DNA from: Sphingomonadaceae bacterium 3R27C6
GTDB lineage: Bacteria; Pseudomonadota; Alphaproteobacteria; Sphingomonadales; Sphingomonadaceae
Length of the DNA stretch: 64,000 bases
Direction of reading: 5' to 3'
NCBI GenBank assembly: GCA_005503215.1
Contig: SCNS01000007.1
Span: forward strand, 62,001-126,000
Shown here: one piece after another, positions 35,082 through 44,028 of the stretch
How the letters are laid out: each line of letters begins with the position of its first letter
How positions within the stretch are numbered: position 1 is the stretch's first letter
Made by a program: the position numbers and the translations under genes
The notes under the pieces: model-generated
The model's input: the letters and a program-made list of their open reading frames with translations, nothing else
Database searches by the model: none
Told to the model about the DNA's origin: nothing

Positions 35082-35662
35082 GCGCCGACCTATCGCAATG
35101 TAGCGACCAGGATCTGGCGGCCTTTGCGCGCGCGCACCGCGAAGACGCCTATCGCGAGTTGCTGCGCCGTTACAAAACGGGCGTCTACCGGCTCATCGTA
35201 AAGCAGATCGGCGATGCCGACGAGGCGATGGATTTGACGCAGGAGACGTTCGTCTCCGGCTTTTCGGCGCTCGATCGCTATGATGGCGAACGCCCCTTCC
35301 GCACATGGATCGCCCGTATCGCGCTCAACAAATGTCGCGACTGGGCACGACGGCGAAAGGTGCGCGCCTTTTTCTCCCGCGCGCTCCCGCTCGAAAATGC
35401 GCATCACGTAGCAAGCGATGGTCCTGGGCCCGATTCCGCGGCGACCGACAGGCGAGAGCTCGCCAAGGTTCGCGGGGCGATCGACCAGCTGCCGCAGAAT
35501 TTGCGCGAAGTGTTGCTCCTCCGCGGTGTCGACGAGGTCAGCCAGGCCGAAACAGCGGTCATTTTGCGCGTCAGCGAGAAAACAGTCGAAACGCGCCTCT
35601 ATCGAGCGCGGACCAGGCTCCGGGAATTGCTCGCGGGAACATCTGCGAGCGCCGAGGGTTGA
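35078..35662 (+). CDS. ECF-family RNA polymerase sigma factor (194 aa)
   Basis: Sigma region 2 (YRELLRRYKTGVYRLIVKQI, DEAMDLTQETFVSGFSALDR) and region 4 (LPQNLREVLLLRGVDEVSQA, VSEKTVETRLYRARTRLREL) are both present at the usual ECF length. The start is GTG at 35078, in the GTGA overlap with the sensor gene. With the two genes before it, it forms a CnrYXH-type unit in which metal in the periplasm frees the sigma factor. The flanking copper genes on both sides, copCD divergent and copAB downstream, are the likely targets. The promoter motif it recognises could not be identified. Confidence 0.88.
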   Translation: MSADLSQCSDQDLAAFARAHREDAYRELLRRYKTGVYRLIVKQIGDADEAMDLTQETFVSGFSALDRYDGERPFRTWIARIALNKCRDWARRRKVRAFFSRALPLENAHHVASDGPGPDSAATDRRELAKVRGAIDQLPQNLREVLLLRGVDEVSQAETAVILRVSEKTVETRLYRARTRLRELLAGTSASAEG

Positions 35663-35775
35663 GGGTTCGACCGCTCGTTCAGGCGGCATCTCCTCATCGT
35701 CCGGCATTTTTATTGAGGGGCAGCCGTGCCGCCTGCGTATAGCTTTAGGAACAGTCAGTAACGGTCGGAAAGAAT

Positions 35776-37617
35776 ATGCAGATGGAAAGGCGTCGGTTCG
35801 TCAGTGGAGCTTTGGGTGGAGGGGCTGCTGCGGCGATGGCCGCATGGTTCCCGGCCTGGGCCCAGCCGGTGTCGTCCGGCATCACCGCGCCGCTTCCGAC
35901 CGTATCCGGCAATGACATAACGCTGCGCATCGCCCGGCAGACGATGCGGATCGACGGCAAGGTCAGCCGCGCGATCGGGATCAACGGCACCGTGCCCGCG
36001 CCGCTCGTCCGGCTGAAGGAAGGGCAGACAGCGCGCCTGACCGTCGTCAACGATCTCGACGAGGACAGCTCGATCCACTGGCACGGGCTGATCCTGCCGT
36101 TCCAGATGGACGGCGTGCCCGGCGTCAGCTTCCCCGGCATCAAGCCGCGCTCGAAGTTTGTCTATGAATTCCCGGTCGTTCAATCGGGGACTTATTGGTA
36201 TCACAGCCATTCGGGGCTTCAGGAACAGCTCGGCCACTATGGCCCGATCGTCATCGATCCCGCGGGCGCCGACCCGATCGGCTACGACCGCGAGCATGTC
36301 GTCGTCCTGTCCGACCACAGTCAATTGTCGCCCGAGGCGATCTTCCGCAAGCTCAAGGTCAATCCCGGCCATTTCAACATGCAGCGCCAGACGCTGGCGG
36401 GCCTGCTCGCCGGCAAGGATCAACCGCTCAAGGAGCGGATCGATTGGGGCAAGATGCGGATGGACCCGACCGACGTCGCCGACGTCAATGGTTCGACATA
36501 CACCTTCCTCGTCAACGGCCATGGTCCGCGCGACAACTGGACCGCGCTCTTCAGCCCGGGCGAGCGGGTACGCCTGCGCATCGTCAATGCGTCGGCGATG
36601 ACGATCTTCAACGTCCGCATCCCGGGCCTCAGGATGACCGTGGTGCAGGCCGACGGCCTCAATGTCGTGCCGACCGAGATCGACGAGTTCCAGATCGCGG
36701 TCGCCGAAACCTATGACGTCATCGTCACGCCGGTCGAGGACCGTGCTTATACGCTCGTTGCCGAGGCCAATGACCGGTCGGGCATGGGACGCGCGACGCT
36801 CGCACCGCGCGCCGGCATGGTCGCCGAGGTGCCGCCGCTGCGCGAACGCCCGCTCGCGACCATGAAGGACATGGGCATGGGCGACATGTCGGGCGGCTCG
36901 ATGGCGGGCATGGACCATTCGGGCGGCGATATGGGCGCCATGCCCATGCCGGCGAGCGATCCTTCCTGTCCCCCTGAACATGCCAAGATGGGCCATTGTA
37001 CGCCAGCGGGGGAAAGCGGCGCGATGGCGGGCATGGATCATGGATCGGGCGGAGGCATGCAGCACAGCATGCGCGACTTCAGTGTCGCGCCGCAGGTCAA
37101 GCGCGACCCGAGCGTCCAGACGATCTCGCCGATGCCGATGGATCGCATGGGCGAGCCAGGACAGGGACTTGAAGACGTCGGGCACAAGGTGCTGACCTAT
37201 CACGACCTTGTCGCGCTAGAACGCAACCCCGACGTACGCGCGGCGTCGCGCTCGCTCGACATCCACCTTACTGGCAACATGGAACGCTTCATGTGGTCGT
37301 TCGACGGCATCAAGATGTCCGACTATCACGAGCCCATCCCCTTCATCGAGGGCGAGCGCGTGCGGATCAACCTGATCAACGATTCGATGATGAGCCACCC
37401 CATCCACCTGCACGGTCATTTCTTCGAGCTGGTGACGGGGAAGGGCGATCGCTCGCCGCGCAAGCATACGGTGCTTGTCCAGCCGGGCGGGACCGCAAGC
37501 TTCGATTTCACCGCCGACGCGCTCGGCGACTGGGCGTTCCATTGCCACCTTCTCTATCACATGCACGCGGGGATGATGCGCGTCGTCAGCGTCCGTCCGA
37601 AGGGAGGCGGCGAATGA
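35776..37617 (+). CDS. copA: Periplasmic multicopper oxidase CopA (613 aa)
   Basis: A twin-arginine signal (RRRFVSGALGGG) is followed by three cupredoxin domains. Copper sites: HWHG at 101-104, HSHSG at 143-147, HPIHLHGHFF at 541-550 and HCHLLYHMHAGMM at 589-601, covering T1, T2 and T3 centres. The Met/His-rich middle (about 365-430) contains repeats such as MGDMSGGSMAGMDHSGGDMG and a CPPEHAKMGHCTP block at 398-410. It oxidises Cu(I) in the periplasm and binds excess copper. The ATG at 35776 follows GGAAAG. It overlaps copB by 4 bp and lies 113 bp after the sigma gene. Confidence 0.94.
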   Translation: MQMERRRFVSGALGGGAAAAMAAWFPAWAQPVSSGITAPLPTVSGNDITLRIARQTMRIDGKVSRAIGINGTVPAPLVRLKEGQTARLTVVNDLDEDSSIHWHGLILPFQMDGVPGVSFPGIKPRSKFVYEFPVVQSGTYWYHSHSGLQEQLGHYGPIVIDPAGADPIGYDREHVVVLSDHSQLSPEAIFRKLKVNPGHFNMQRQTLAGLLAGKDQPLKERIDWGKMRMDPTDVADVNGSTYTFLVNGHGPRDNWTALFSPGERVRLRIVNASAMTIFNVRIPGLRMTVVQADGLNVVPTEIDEFQIAVAETYDVIVTPVEDRAYTLVAEANDRSGMGRATLAPRAGMVAEVPPLRERPLATMKDMGMGDMSGGSMAGMDHSGGDMGAMPMPASDPSCPPEHAKMGHCTPAGESGAMAGMDHGSGGGMQHSMRDFSVAPQVKRDPSVQTISPMPMDRMGEPGQGLEDVGHKVLTYHDLVALERNPDVRAASRSLDIHLTGNMERFMWSFDGIKMSDYHEPIPFIEGERVRINLINDSMMSHPIHLHGHFFELVTGKGDRSPRKHTVLVQPGGTASFDFTADALGDWAFHCHLLYHMHAGMMRVVSVRPKGGGE

Positions 37618-38831
37618 CCCGGGTCGCGCTTCTCCTCGCGGGTATCGCCCCGCTGGCCTTTGCTGTGCCCGCCGCGGCGCAGTCGATGGATCATTCGATG
37701 CATGGTGCGGCGCCCGCGCCGACACCCGCTCCCTCGCCAACGCCAACGCCAGCGCCGGTAGCGCAGTCCGCGCCCGAAGCGCCCGCCGAAGGGTCGATGG
37801 AGCAGATGGACCATGGGAGCATGCAGGGCATGGACATGGAGCCCAAAACTTCGACCTGCCCGCCCGAGCATGCGGCGATGGGTCATTGTACGCCTGAGGC
37901 GGAGGCTCCAGACAAGGGCGCTTCGGACATGGGTGCGATGGATCATGGCGCACCGCAGCCGTCCGATCCCGATTGCCCGCCCGAACATGCCAAAATGGGC
38001 CATTGCACCCCGAAGGGCGGATCTGCGGACGCGATGGCGGGAATGGAAGGCATGGCGACCACGAGCAGCGCTAGCGGCACCGATTTGCCGCCGGGCGATG
38101 CTACCGCGCCTGCGCCTCCCGGCGACTGGTATGCCGATCGCATTTATCCCCAAGCCGAAATGGAGCATTCGCGCCACGACATGATGAAAGAGAATGGTGC
38201 GCAGACCATCGCTTTCATCAGCTTCAACCTTGCCGAATATCAGGCGCGCAAGGGCAGCGACGGGTTCCGCTGGGACGGTGAGGCTTGGTACGGCGGCGAC
38301 ATCAACCGGCTGACGCTCAAGAGCGAAGGCGAGGGCGTGTTAGGCGAAGGCATCGAGAGCGCCGAGGTACAGGCGCTCTACAGCCGGGCGATCGGACCCT
38401 ATTTCAACGCGCAGGCGGGTATCAGGCAGGATCTTGGGCCCGGCCCCGACCGCACCTATGCGACGATCGGCTTCGAGGGGCTCGCCCCCTATTGGTTCGA
38501 AGTCGAGGGCGCGCTGTTTCTTTCGAACAAGGGTGACCTGCTCGCCCGGCTCGAAGGCTATTACGACCAGCGCATCACCCAGAAACTGATCCTCCAGCCG
38601 ATGGCGGAGGTCAATTTTGCGCTCCAGGATGTCCCCGAGACCGGCGTTGGTTCGGGGCTTTCGGATTTCGAGCTCGGGCTTCGCCTGCGTTACGAGGTCG
38701 TGAAGGAATTCGCGCCTTATGTCGGCGTCGAATGGGCGCGCAAGGTCGGCGATACCGCGCGTTTTGCCCGCGCCGCGGGCGAGGATGCGAGCGGCGTCAG
38801 CTTCGTGATGGGGGTGCGGGCCTGGTTCTAG
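37614..38831 (+). CDS. copB: Copper resistance protein B, outer-membrane beta-barrel (405 aa)
   Basis: A signal peptide ending AVPAAAQ precedes a long Met/His/Pro linker (up to about residue 165) with MDHSMHGAAP and two CPPEHA[AK]MGHCTP blocks at residues 82-94 and 121-133. From about 170 the PF05275 barrel begins (DWYADRIYPQAEMEHSRHDM), includes EAWYGGDINRLTLKSEGEG, EVQALYSRAIGPYFNAQAGI and ends VSFVMGVRAWF with a C-terminal Phe. CopB binds copper at the outer membrane. The CPPEHA block is shared with CopA, suggesting the pair exchange or co-bind copper. It overlaps copA (ATGA). Confidence 0.92.
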   Translation: MTRVALLLAGIAPLAFAVPAAAQSMDHSMHGAAPAPTPAPSPTPTPAPVAQSAPEAPAEGSMEQMDHGSMQGMDMEPKTSTCPPEHAAMGHCTPEAEAPDKGASDMGAMDHGAPQPSDPDCPPEHAKMGHCTPKGGSADAMAGMEGMATTSSASGTDLPPGDATAPAPPGDWYADRIYPQAEMEHSRHDMMKENGAQTIAFISFNLAEYQARKGSDGFRWDGEAWYGGDINRLTLKSEGEGVLGEGIESAEVQALYSRAIGPYFNAQAGIRQDLGPGPDRTYATIGFEGLAPYWFEVEGALFLSNKGDLLARLEGYYDQRITQKLILQPMAEVNFALQDVPETGVGSGLSDFELGLRLRYEVVKEFAPYVGVEWARKVGDTARFARAAGEDASGVSFVMGVRAWF

Positions 38832-38869
38832 AAGTTTCGCGGGGTGGCGACACGTCGAGGAGAAATGCC

Positions 38870-39313
38870 GTGAAACCAGCCTATCGCAGCCTCGCGCTGC
38901 AGACGATCATTAGCGGCGTCATCATGTATTTGGTGATGTTCGTCATGATCGACCGCCTCTCGAGCTTCTACAATAATCTCAACATGCTCTACATGACGCT
39001 GATGATGGTCTCGCCGATGGTCGTGCTGATGATCGTCGCAATGCCGGGCATGTTCCCGTCGAAACGTCTCAATACGTTCCTGCTGCTGGGATCGGCAGTT
39101 GCCTTCTTCGGGAGCTTCGGGCTCATCCGGACACAGACGACGATCGGCGACACGGCCTTCTTGCGTTCGATGATCCCGCATCATTCGGGTGCGATCCTCA
39201 TGTGTGAACAGGCTTCTCTCAAAGATGCCGAGATACGCGAACTCTGCCGCGGCATCATCGCGGGGCAGGCAGCCGAAATCGAACAGATGAAATCCATTCT
39301 CGCGAGGAAATGA
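38870..39313 (+). CDS. DUF305-domain membrane protein (147 aa)
   Basis: Three N-terminal membrane helices (ISGVIMYLVMFVMI, LMMVSPMVVLMIVAMPGMF, FLLLGSAVAFFGSFGLI) are followed by a short DUF305 domain: FLRSMIPHHSGAILMCEQAS, EIRELCRGIIAGQAAEIEQM. The MIPHHSGAIxM motif offers His, Met and Cys ligands for metal. The start is GTG at 38870 with GAGGAGAA before it; the ATG frames further upstream lie in copB. It is 38 bp after copB and 1 bp before the DUF411 gene, so it is part of the copAB operon. Exact role unknown. Confidence 0.82.
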   Translation: MKPAYRSLALQTIISGVIMYLVMFVMIDRLSSFYNNLNMLYMTLMMVSPMVVLMIVAMPGMFPSKRLNTFLLLGSAVAFFGSFGLIRTQTTIGDTAFLRSMIPHHSGAILMCEQASLKDAEIRELCRGIIAGQAAEIEQMKSILARK

Positions 39314-39314
39314 C

Positions 39315-39839
39315 ATGAAAAATCCGATGACGCGCCGTCATCTTTTCGGCCTGATTGCGGTCGGATCGGGGATGGCGCTTGCGGCATGCAATTCTGCCTC
39401 GGGCCCGGCGGCGACCAGCGATAAGAATGGCGCGGCGCCCGCGCCGGGCGCCGAGACGTCCAGCCCCAAGCGAATGCTCGTTTATCGCGATCCCGAATGC
39501 GGCTGCTGCGAAGCTTGGGCGGATATCGCGCGCAAGGCGGGTTATGATGTGACTGTCGAGAACCGCTCTGACATGGCCGCCGTAAAGACGCGATATGGTG
39601 TGCCTGGCCAGCTGGCGTCGTGCCACACGGCAGTTATCGGCGGCTATGCCATTGAGGGTCATGTGCCGATGCAGCATGTCGCGAGGCTCCTTCACGACAA
39701 GCCACGCGACATTCGAGGGATCGCCGTGCCCGGCATGCCGCGCGGCTCACCAGGAATGGAAATGCCGGACGGAAGCGTGGACGCATTCGAAGTGATGGCG
39801 TTCGGCAGCGACGGCAAGGTTTCTGAATTCCGCGCATGA
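39315..39839 (+). CDS. DUF411-family exported lipoprotein (174 aa)
   Basis: The N-terminus MTRRHLFGLIAVGSGMALAA followed by Cys is a lipoprotein signal with a twin-arginine-like start. After a Pro/Ala spacer come VYRDPECGCCEAWADIARKA, ASCHTAVIGGYAIEGHVPMQ and IRGIAVPGMPRGSPGMEMPD, the DUF411 signature. Compared with the copy at 8815 it has a CGCC instead of CECC block and a longer linker. It is likely periplasm-facing, anchored in a membrane, in the copAB operon. A truncated third copy is at 40215. Confidence 0.85.
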   Translation: MKNPMTRRHLFGLIAVGSGMALAACNSASGPAATSDKNGAAPAPGAETSSPKRMLVYRDPECGCCEAWADIARKAGYDVTVENRSDMAAVKTRYGVPGQLASCHTAVIGGYAIEGHVPMQHVARLLHDKPRDIRGIAVPGMPRGSPGMEMPDGSVDAFEVMAFGSDGKVSEFRA

Positions 39840-39865
39840 CCTGCCGACACCAAGAGGAGACAGAT

Positions 39866-40213
39866 ATGACGAGATTCATTCCCCTGGCGAGCGCCGCCGC
39901 GCTGATATTTGCTCTGGCAGGATGCGGCACTGAGCCCGCGCAGCAGAGCGACGTCACACCGGAACAGAGTGAGGTCACTGCCGGTGAGCCGCCCGCAATG
40001 GTCGAGACCATGCCCGTAGCGGACGAGACGCCCGCCGCGTCTGCCCCGGCGGCGCCGACCAAAGAGGCAGTGCCTCCGGAGAAATCCCGCCCCAAGCAAG
40101 AACCTGCCGCGAAGGCCGCTGTGCCGCCACGGGCAAAGGCCGCGCCGGAAACGCCGAAACCTGTCGAACCCGAACCCGATCCTCATGCCGGGCACGATAT
40201 GGACAAAAAATAA
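39866..40213 (+). CDS. Small Pro/Ala-rich lipoprotein (115 aa)
   Basis: A lipobox (FALAGC) after a hydrophobic signal is followed by a low-complexity chain of Ala, Pro, Glu and Lys ending PHAGHDMDKK, a Met/His motif typical of copper proteins. No fold is recognised. The start at 39866 has AAGAGGAGACAG before it. It may tether or buffer copper, or be a structural spacer; both are inference. It is the last intact gene of the copAB operon and its stop is next to a DUF411 remnant. Confidence 0.6.
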   Translation: MTRFIPLASAAALIFALAGCGTEPAQQSDVTPEQSEVTAGEPPAMVETMPVADETPAASAPAAPTKEAVPPEKSRPKQEPAAKAAVPPRAKAAPETPKPVEPEPDPHAGHDMDKK

Positions 40214-40214
40214 G

Positions 40215-40403
40215 GGGCATGTGCCGACGCGGCATGTCGACCGGGCGGTCGAGGACAAACTGCGCGATATGTCCGGCTTCGCCGTGCCCGGCATGCCGCG
40301 CGGCTCCCCGAACGGAAATGTCGAAGCATTCGAAGTCTTGACCTTCGGCGCCGATAGAAAGGCCGTTGTGTTCCACACGGACCCCCGGGAAGGGATCGAG
40401 TAA
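40215..40403 (+). pseudogene. DUF411 C-terminal remnant
   Basis: A reading frame entering from the lipoprotein gene's other frame gives GHVPTRHVDRAVEDKLRDMS, then GFAVPGMPRGSPNGNVEAFE. This aligns with GHVPMQHVARLLHDKPRDIR and GIAVPGMPRGSPGMEM of the DUF411 gene 600 bp upstream, though diverged. The N-terminal half with the cysteines is absent, so the piece cannot bind metal and has no start of its own. It is likely the scar of a deletion that fused a second DUF411 gene to the lipoprotein. Confidence 0.7.
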
Positions 40404-40559
40404 CAGCGGCCGGGCGCTGCTCGATGCCGCAGCGAGAGATATAACCATATGGAATAACCATCTCGTTTATAGCGATGAGTGGTGATTATTTCTGGTCATG
40501 CCAAGGCCGCGAAGATAGCTCGGTGGCGAAGCCGAGAGCTTTCGCAAATGGAGGGGACC

Positions 40560-43031
40560 ATGAGGAAATTGCTTCGCACGAGTGGCTCGATTATCGCCGT
40601 CCTGGTAGGCATGTCGGCCGCCGCCGCCTTCGCGCAGGATAACGCCAAAGAGGCGCCGCAGCCAGGCGCGTCGCAGGGCGAAATCGTTGTGACGGGCACG
40701 CGGCGGAACGATCTCAAGGCGGCCGATTCCGCCCAGCCGATCGACATTATCACCGGCGCCGAACTGCTCGAAAAGGGCACGGCCGACATGAACGATCTTC
40801 TCCGCACCGAGGTCCCGTCGCTCAACGTCCAGCGCCTCGTCAGCAACGACGGCGCCGTTTTCACCCGGCCTTTCTCGCTGCGCGGCCTGCCGCCGGACCA
40901 GACGCTGGTGCTCGTGAACGGCAAACGGCGCCATCGCGGCGCGACGGTCCAGTTCACCAATGTTCCCTATATCCGGGGATCGCAGGGACCCGATCTTTCG
41001 GCGATTCCGTCGATCGCGATCGGCCAGCTGGAGGTTCTGCGTGACGGCGCGTCGGCGCTCTATGGATCGGATGCGATCGCCGGCGTTCTCAATTTCGGTC
41101 TGCGCCGCGATCGCGAAGGCGGATTGCTGATCGCCCGCTACGGCCAATTCTACAAGGGCGACGGTGAGGATTTCCTCGTCCAGGGCAATGTCGGGCTTCC
41201 CTTCACCGACGCCGGTTTCGTCAACATCAGCGGCGAATATGTGAACGCCAGCACGACGTCGCGCGGTATCCAGCGTCCCGACGCGCAGGCGCTCATCGAT
41301 GCCGGCGTTCAGGATGTCCCGGTCCCGGCGCAGCGCTGGGGAAATCCTGAATCCGAGGCGGCGCGCATCTTCGTCAATGCCGGCATCGAACTGTCGGACG
41401 AGATGGAATTCTACACCTTCGGCAACTATAGCTGGAGCCGCGGCACGACGGCCTTCTTCTACCGCAACCCCAATGCCAGCTTCATTTCCACCTCGATTCC
41501 GCTCACGGGTACGCCCGGAGGACAGCGCTTCAGCTTCCGCCAGCTCTTTCCCGGCGGTTTTACCCCGGATTTCGGCGCCACGGTGACCGACGCGGCGCTT
41601 GCGGCCGGCCTCAAGGGCGAATTCTCCTCGGGCCTGACCTATGACCTCAGCGCTTCCTATGGTCAGAACCATGCTTCCTACCGGATCGAAAATACGGTCA
41701 ATCCGTCGCTTGGCCTCGCGTCGCCAACATCCTTCAAGCCGGGGCAGCTCGAGCAGCGCGAACTCGCTTTCAATCTCGATCTCACTTACCCCATCGCGAT
41801 CGGCACCTCCGATCCGCTGACGCTTGCCGGCGGTCTCGAGTATCGGCGCGAGACATATGAGATCACGGCCGGCGACATCGCATCATGGCAGGTTGGTCCT
41901 TTCGCGTCGGTCATCGATCCCGATACCGGAAACCGCGTCGGACTGCCGGTCGGCTCGAACGGCTTCCCGGGCTTCAGTCCCATCCAGGCGGGCGAGTTCG
42001 CGCGCAGCAACTGGGCCGCCTATACGTCGCTCGAAGGCAATCTCACCGACGCGCTCCAGTTCGGCCTTGCCGGCCGCTACGAGAATTACTCGGACTTCGG
42101 CTCGAAATTCACCTGGAAGATCAACGGGCGGTATGATTTCTCGGACGTCTTCGCGGTGCGCGGATCGGTCAACACCGGCTTTCGGGCGCCGACGCCGGGC
42201 CAGTCGAACGCCTCGCAGGTCCAGACCAACATCGACTCGATAACCGGGGCGCCGCTGACCGCAGGCATTATCGCGCCCAACAATCCGGTGGCGCAATTCT
42301 TCGGCGCGACGCCGCTTCGGCCCGAGAATTCATTCAACGTCGCGGGCGGCATCGTCGTGAAGCCCTCCAATCGCATCACCTTCACGCTCGACTATTTCAA
42401 CATCAAGGTCGAAGACCGGATCGCCGTATCGGGCAATTTCAATCTCACCCCGGCGCAGCGCGCGCAGCTCGCTGCGCTCGGCATTCCCGGCGGGGATTCC
42501 TTCCAGCAGGTGAGCTTCTTTACCAACTCCTTCGACAGCCGCACCCAGGGCGTCGATGCCGTGCTGACGGTCGGCTTCGACCTCGGCGGCGGCAAGGCGA
42601 CGCTGGGCCTCAACGGCAACTATACCAAAACCGACGTCATCAAGGCTTCGCCGGTGATCACCGCAGACCGCGAGCGGCTGCTCGAACTCGAGGGCTTCGT
42701 TCCGAAGTGGAAGGGCAATGCGTCCTTCACTTATGCGGGCGAGCGCTTCGGCTTCGTCGCGCGCGCGAACTATTATGGCAAATGGACCGACTATGGCGCC
42801 GCACCGGCTGCCGACCAGACGGGCGGCGCCGAACTGCTGGTCGATCTCGAGCTGTCCTACAAGGTCAGCGACATGCTCAAGCTTGCGGTCGGCGGCGAGA
42901 ATATCTTCGACAATTACCCCGACGTCGAGGCGCGGCAATCCCAGATCAACAACGGGATCCGATATCTCCGCTTCGCGCCGACGGGGTTCAACGGGGGCTT
43001 CTGGTACGTCCGCGCGACCGCCTCCTTCTGA
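40560..43031 (+). CDS. TonB-dependent outer-membrane receptor (823 aa)
   Basis: The ATG at 40560 follows GGAGGGG closely and begins a signal peptide ending AAAAFAQ. The TonB box/plug start EIVVTGTRRNDLKAADSAQP, the plug motif IGQLEVLRDGASALYGSDAI, and a barrel ending TASF confirm the family. The long barrel with NPLTP-like external loops is of the sphingomonad/Caulobacter type. The substrate is unknown. It converges with the LysR gene at 43068; the neighbouring amino-acid ABC genes suggest it may bring in the same nutrient across the outer membrane. Confidence 0.9.
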   Translation: MRKLLRTSGSIIAVLVGMSAAAAFAQDNAKEAPQPGASQGEIVVTGTRRNDLKAADSAQPIDIITGAELLEKGTADMNDLLRTEVPSLNVQRLVSNDGAVFTRPFSLRGLPPDQTLVLVNGKRRHRGATVQFTNVPYIRGSQGPDLSAIPSIAIGQLEVLRDGASALYGSDAIAGVLNFGLRRDREGGLLIARYGQFYKGDGEDFLVQGNVGLPFTDAGFVNISGEYVNASTTSRGIQRPDAQALIDAGVQDVPVPAQRWGNPESEAARIFVNAGIELSDEMEFYTFGNYSWSRGTTAFFYRNPNASFISTSIPLTGTPGGQRFSFRQLFPGGFTPDFGATVTDAALAAGLKGEFSSGLTYDLSASYGQNHASYRIENTVNPSLGLASPTSFKPGQLEQRELAFNLDLTYPIAIGTSDPLTLAGGLEYRRETYEITAGDIASWQVGPFASVIDPDTGNRVGLPVGSNGFPGFSPIQAGEFARSNWAAYTSLEGNLTDALQFGLAGRYENYSDFGSKFTWKINGRYDFSDVFAVRGSVNTGFRAPTPGQSNASQVQTNIDSITGAPLTAGIIAPNNPVAQFFGATPLRPENSFNVAGGIVVKPSNRITFTLDYFNIKVEDRIAVSGNFNLTPAQRAQLAALGIPGGDSFQQVSFFTNSFDSRTQGVDAVLTVGFDLGGGKATLGLNGNYTKTDVIKASPVITADRERLLELEGFVPKWKGNASFTYAGERFGFVARANYYGKWTDYGAAPAADQTGGAELLVDLELSYKVSDMLKLAVGGENIFDNYPDVEARQSQINNGIRYLRFAPTGFNGGFWYVRATASF

Positions 43032-43067
43032 TCGGTGGCCGTGAGGGCCGTGCGGCGTCTTGTGTCT

Positions 43068-43973
43068 TCAGCTGGCGTCGGAGCCGAACATCGCGTCGCG
43101 GTGGGATTCGAGCACCGCGATAAAGGCCGCAGCGACTTGGGACATCGGCCTCAACTTCGGCGTGAAGAGCATATATTCAAAATGGACCTCCGGCGCGAAA
43201 TCACGGACCGTAAGGCCCCGCTCGGCATAATCCGCTGCGGTCACGGGGTTGAGGATCGAACATCCGACCCCCTGCATGACAAGCGCGCAGATGGTCATCG
43301 CATATTGGGTTTCGATGACCATCTCGCGGTGGACGCCCGCGTCCTCGAAAATGCGGTCGATGCGGTGACGCACGCCGTCCTCGAGCGCGAGCGAAATGAA
43401 GGGCTCGCCCTCGAGATCGGCCGGCCGAATGACGTCCTTGACGGCCAGCCGGTGACCGGCAGGGAGAACGCAGGCGCCGGGGCAGCGCAGGAAGCGCTCC
43501 ATCCTTATGCCGGGCAATTCGCGCGCCGGCGTCGCGAGCCCGATGTCGAACTGCTGGTTCGCCATCCATTGCCGCACCGTCGAGGAACTGCGGGTCTGGA
43601 GCTGAACGGTGACGCCGGGATGTGTCTCGCGAAAGGCCGCGATCACACGCGGCAGGAAACTGACCGCGAGCGCCGGAAGGGCGGCGATCCGGAGCGTGCC
43701 GGTCGCCATGTTGCGGATGTCTTCCGCTACCCGCTTCAGGGCCGCAATACCCGAGAAGCTTCGCTCGACTTCGTAGAAAAAGGCGTCGGCTTCGGGCGTC
43801 ACGGTGAGCGCGCTGCCGCGCGAACGCAGGAAGAGCTGAAAGCCCAGCTGATGCTCGAGCTCGGCAAGCATCTTGCTCACCGCGGGTTGCGACAGGTTGA
43901 GCGACTGCGCGGCCTGGGTGACCGATCCCGAGAGCATCACGGCCCTGAAGGCTTCGAGGTGACGCAGGTTCAT
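43068..43973 (-). CDS. LysR-family transcriptional regulator (301 aa)
   Basis: The N-terminal helix-turn-helix MNLRHLEAFRAVMLSGSVTQ, SLNLSQPAVSKMLAELEHQL is followed by a substrate-binding fold with TLRIAALPALAVSFLPRVIA and GVGCSILNPVTAADYAERGL. The start at 43973 lies after an unrelated stretch of the longer frame. It is divergent to the ABC transporter gene (56 bp between the starts), the standard LysR arrangement, and convergent to the TonB receptor. LysR proteins activate the divergent operon when a small effector binds; an amino acid or thioether is the likely effector. Confidence 0.88.
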   Translation of the reverse strand: MNLRHLEAFRAVMLSGSVTQAAQSLNLSQPAVSKMLAELEHQLGFQLFLRSRGSALTVTPEADAFFYEVERSFSGIAALKRVAEDIRNMATGTLRIAALPALAVSFLPRVIAAFRETHPGVTVQLQTRSSSTVRQWMANQQFDIGLATPARELPGIRMERFLRCPGACVLPAGHRLAVKDVIRPADLEGEPFISLALEDGVRHRIDRIFEDAGVHREMVIETQYAMTICALVMQGVGCSILNPVTAADYAERGLTVRDFAPEVHFEYMLFTPKLRPMSQVAAAFIAVLESHRDAMFGSDAS

Positions 43974-44028
43974 CGGACATCGCTCCCTATAGCTATTTCT
44001 TATGGCGCTAGCATTGAAAGCCTCGTTT

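Noticed and set aside
35755..37203. 482-codon minus-strand frame opposite the multicopper oxidase
   Set aside because: His/Arg-rich shadow of the Met/His coding of CopA, without start signal or family.
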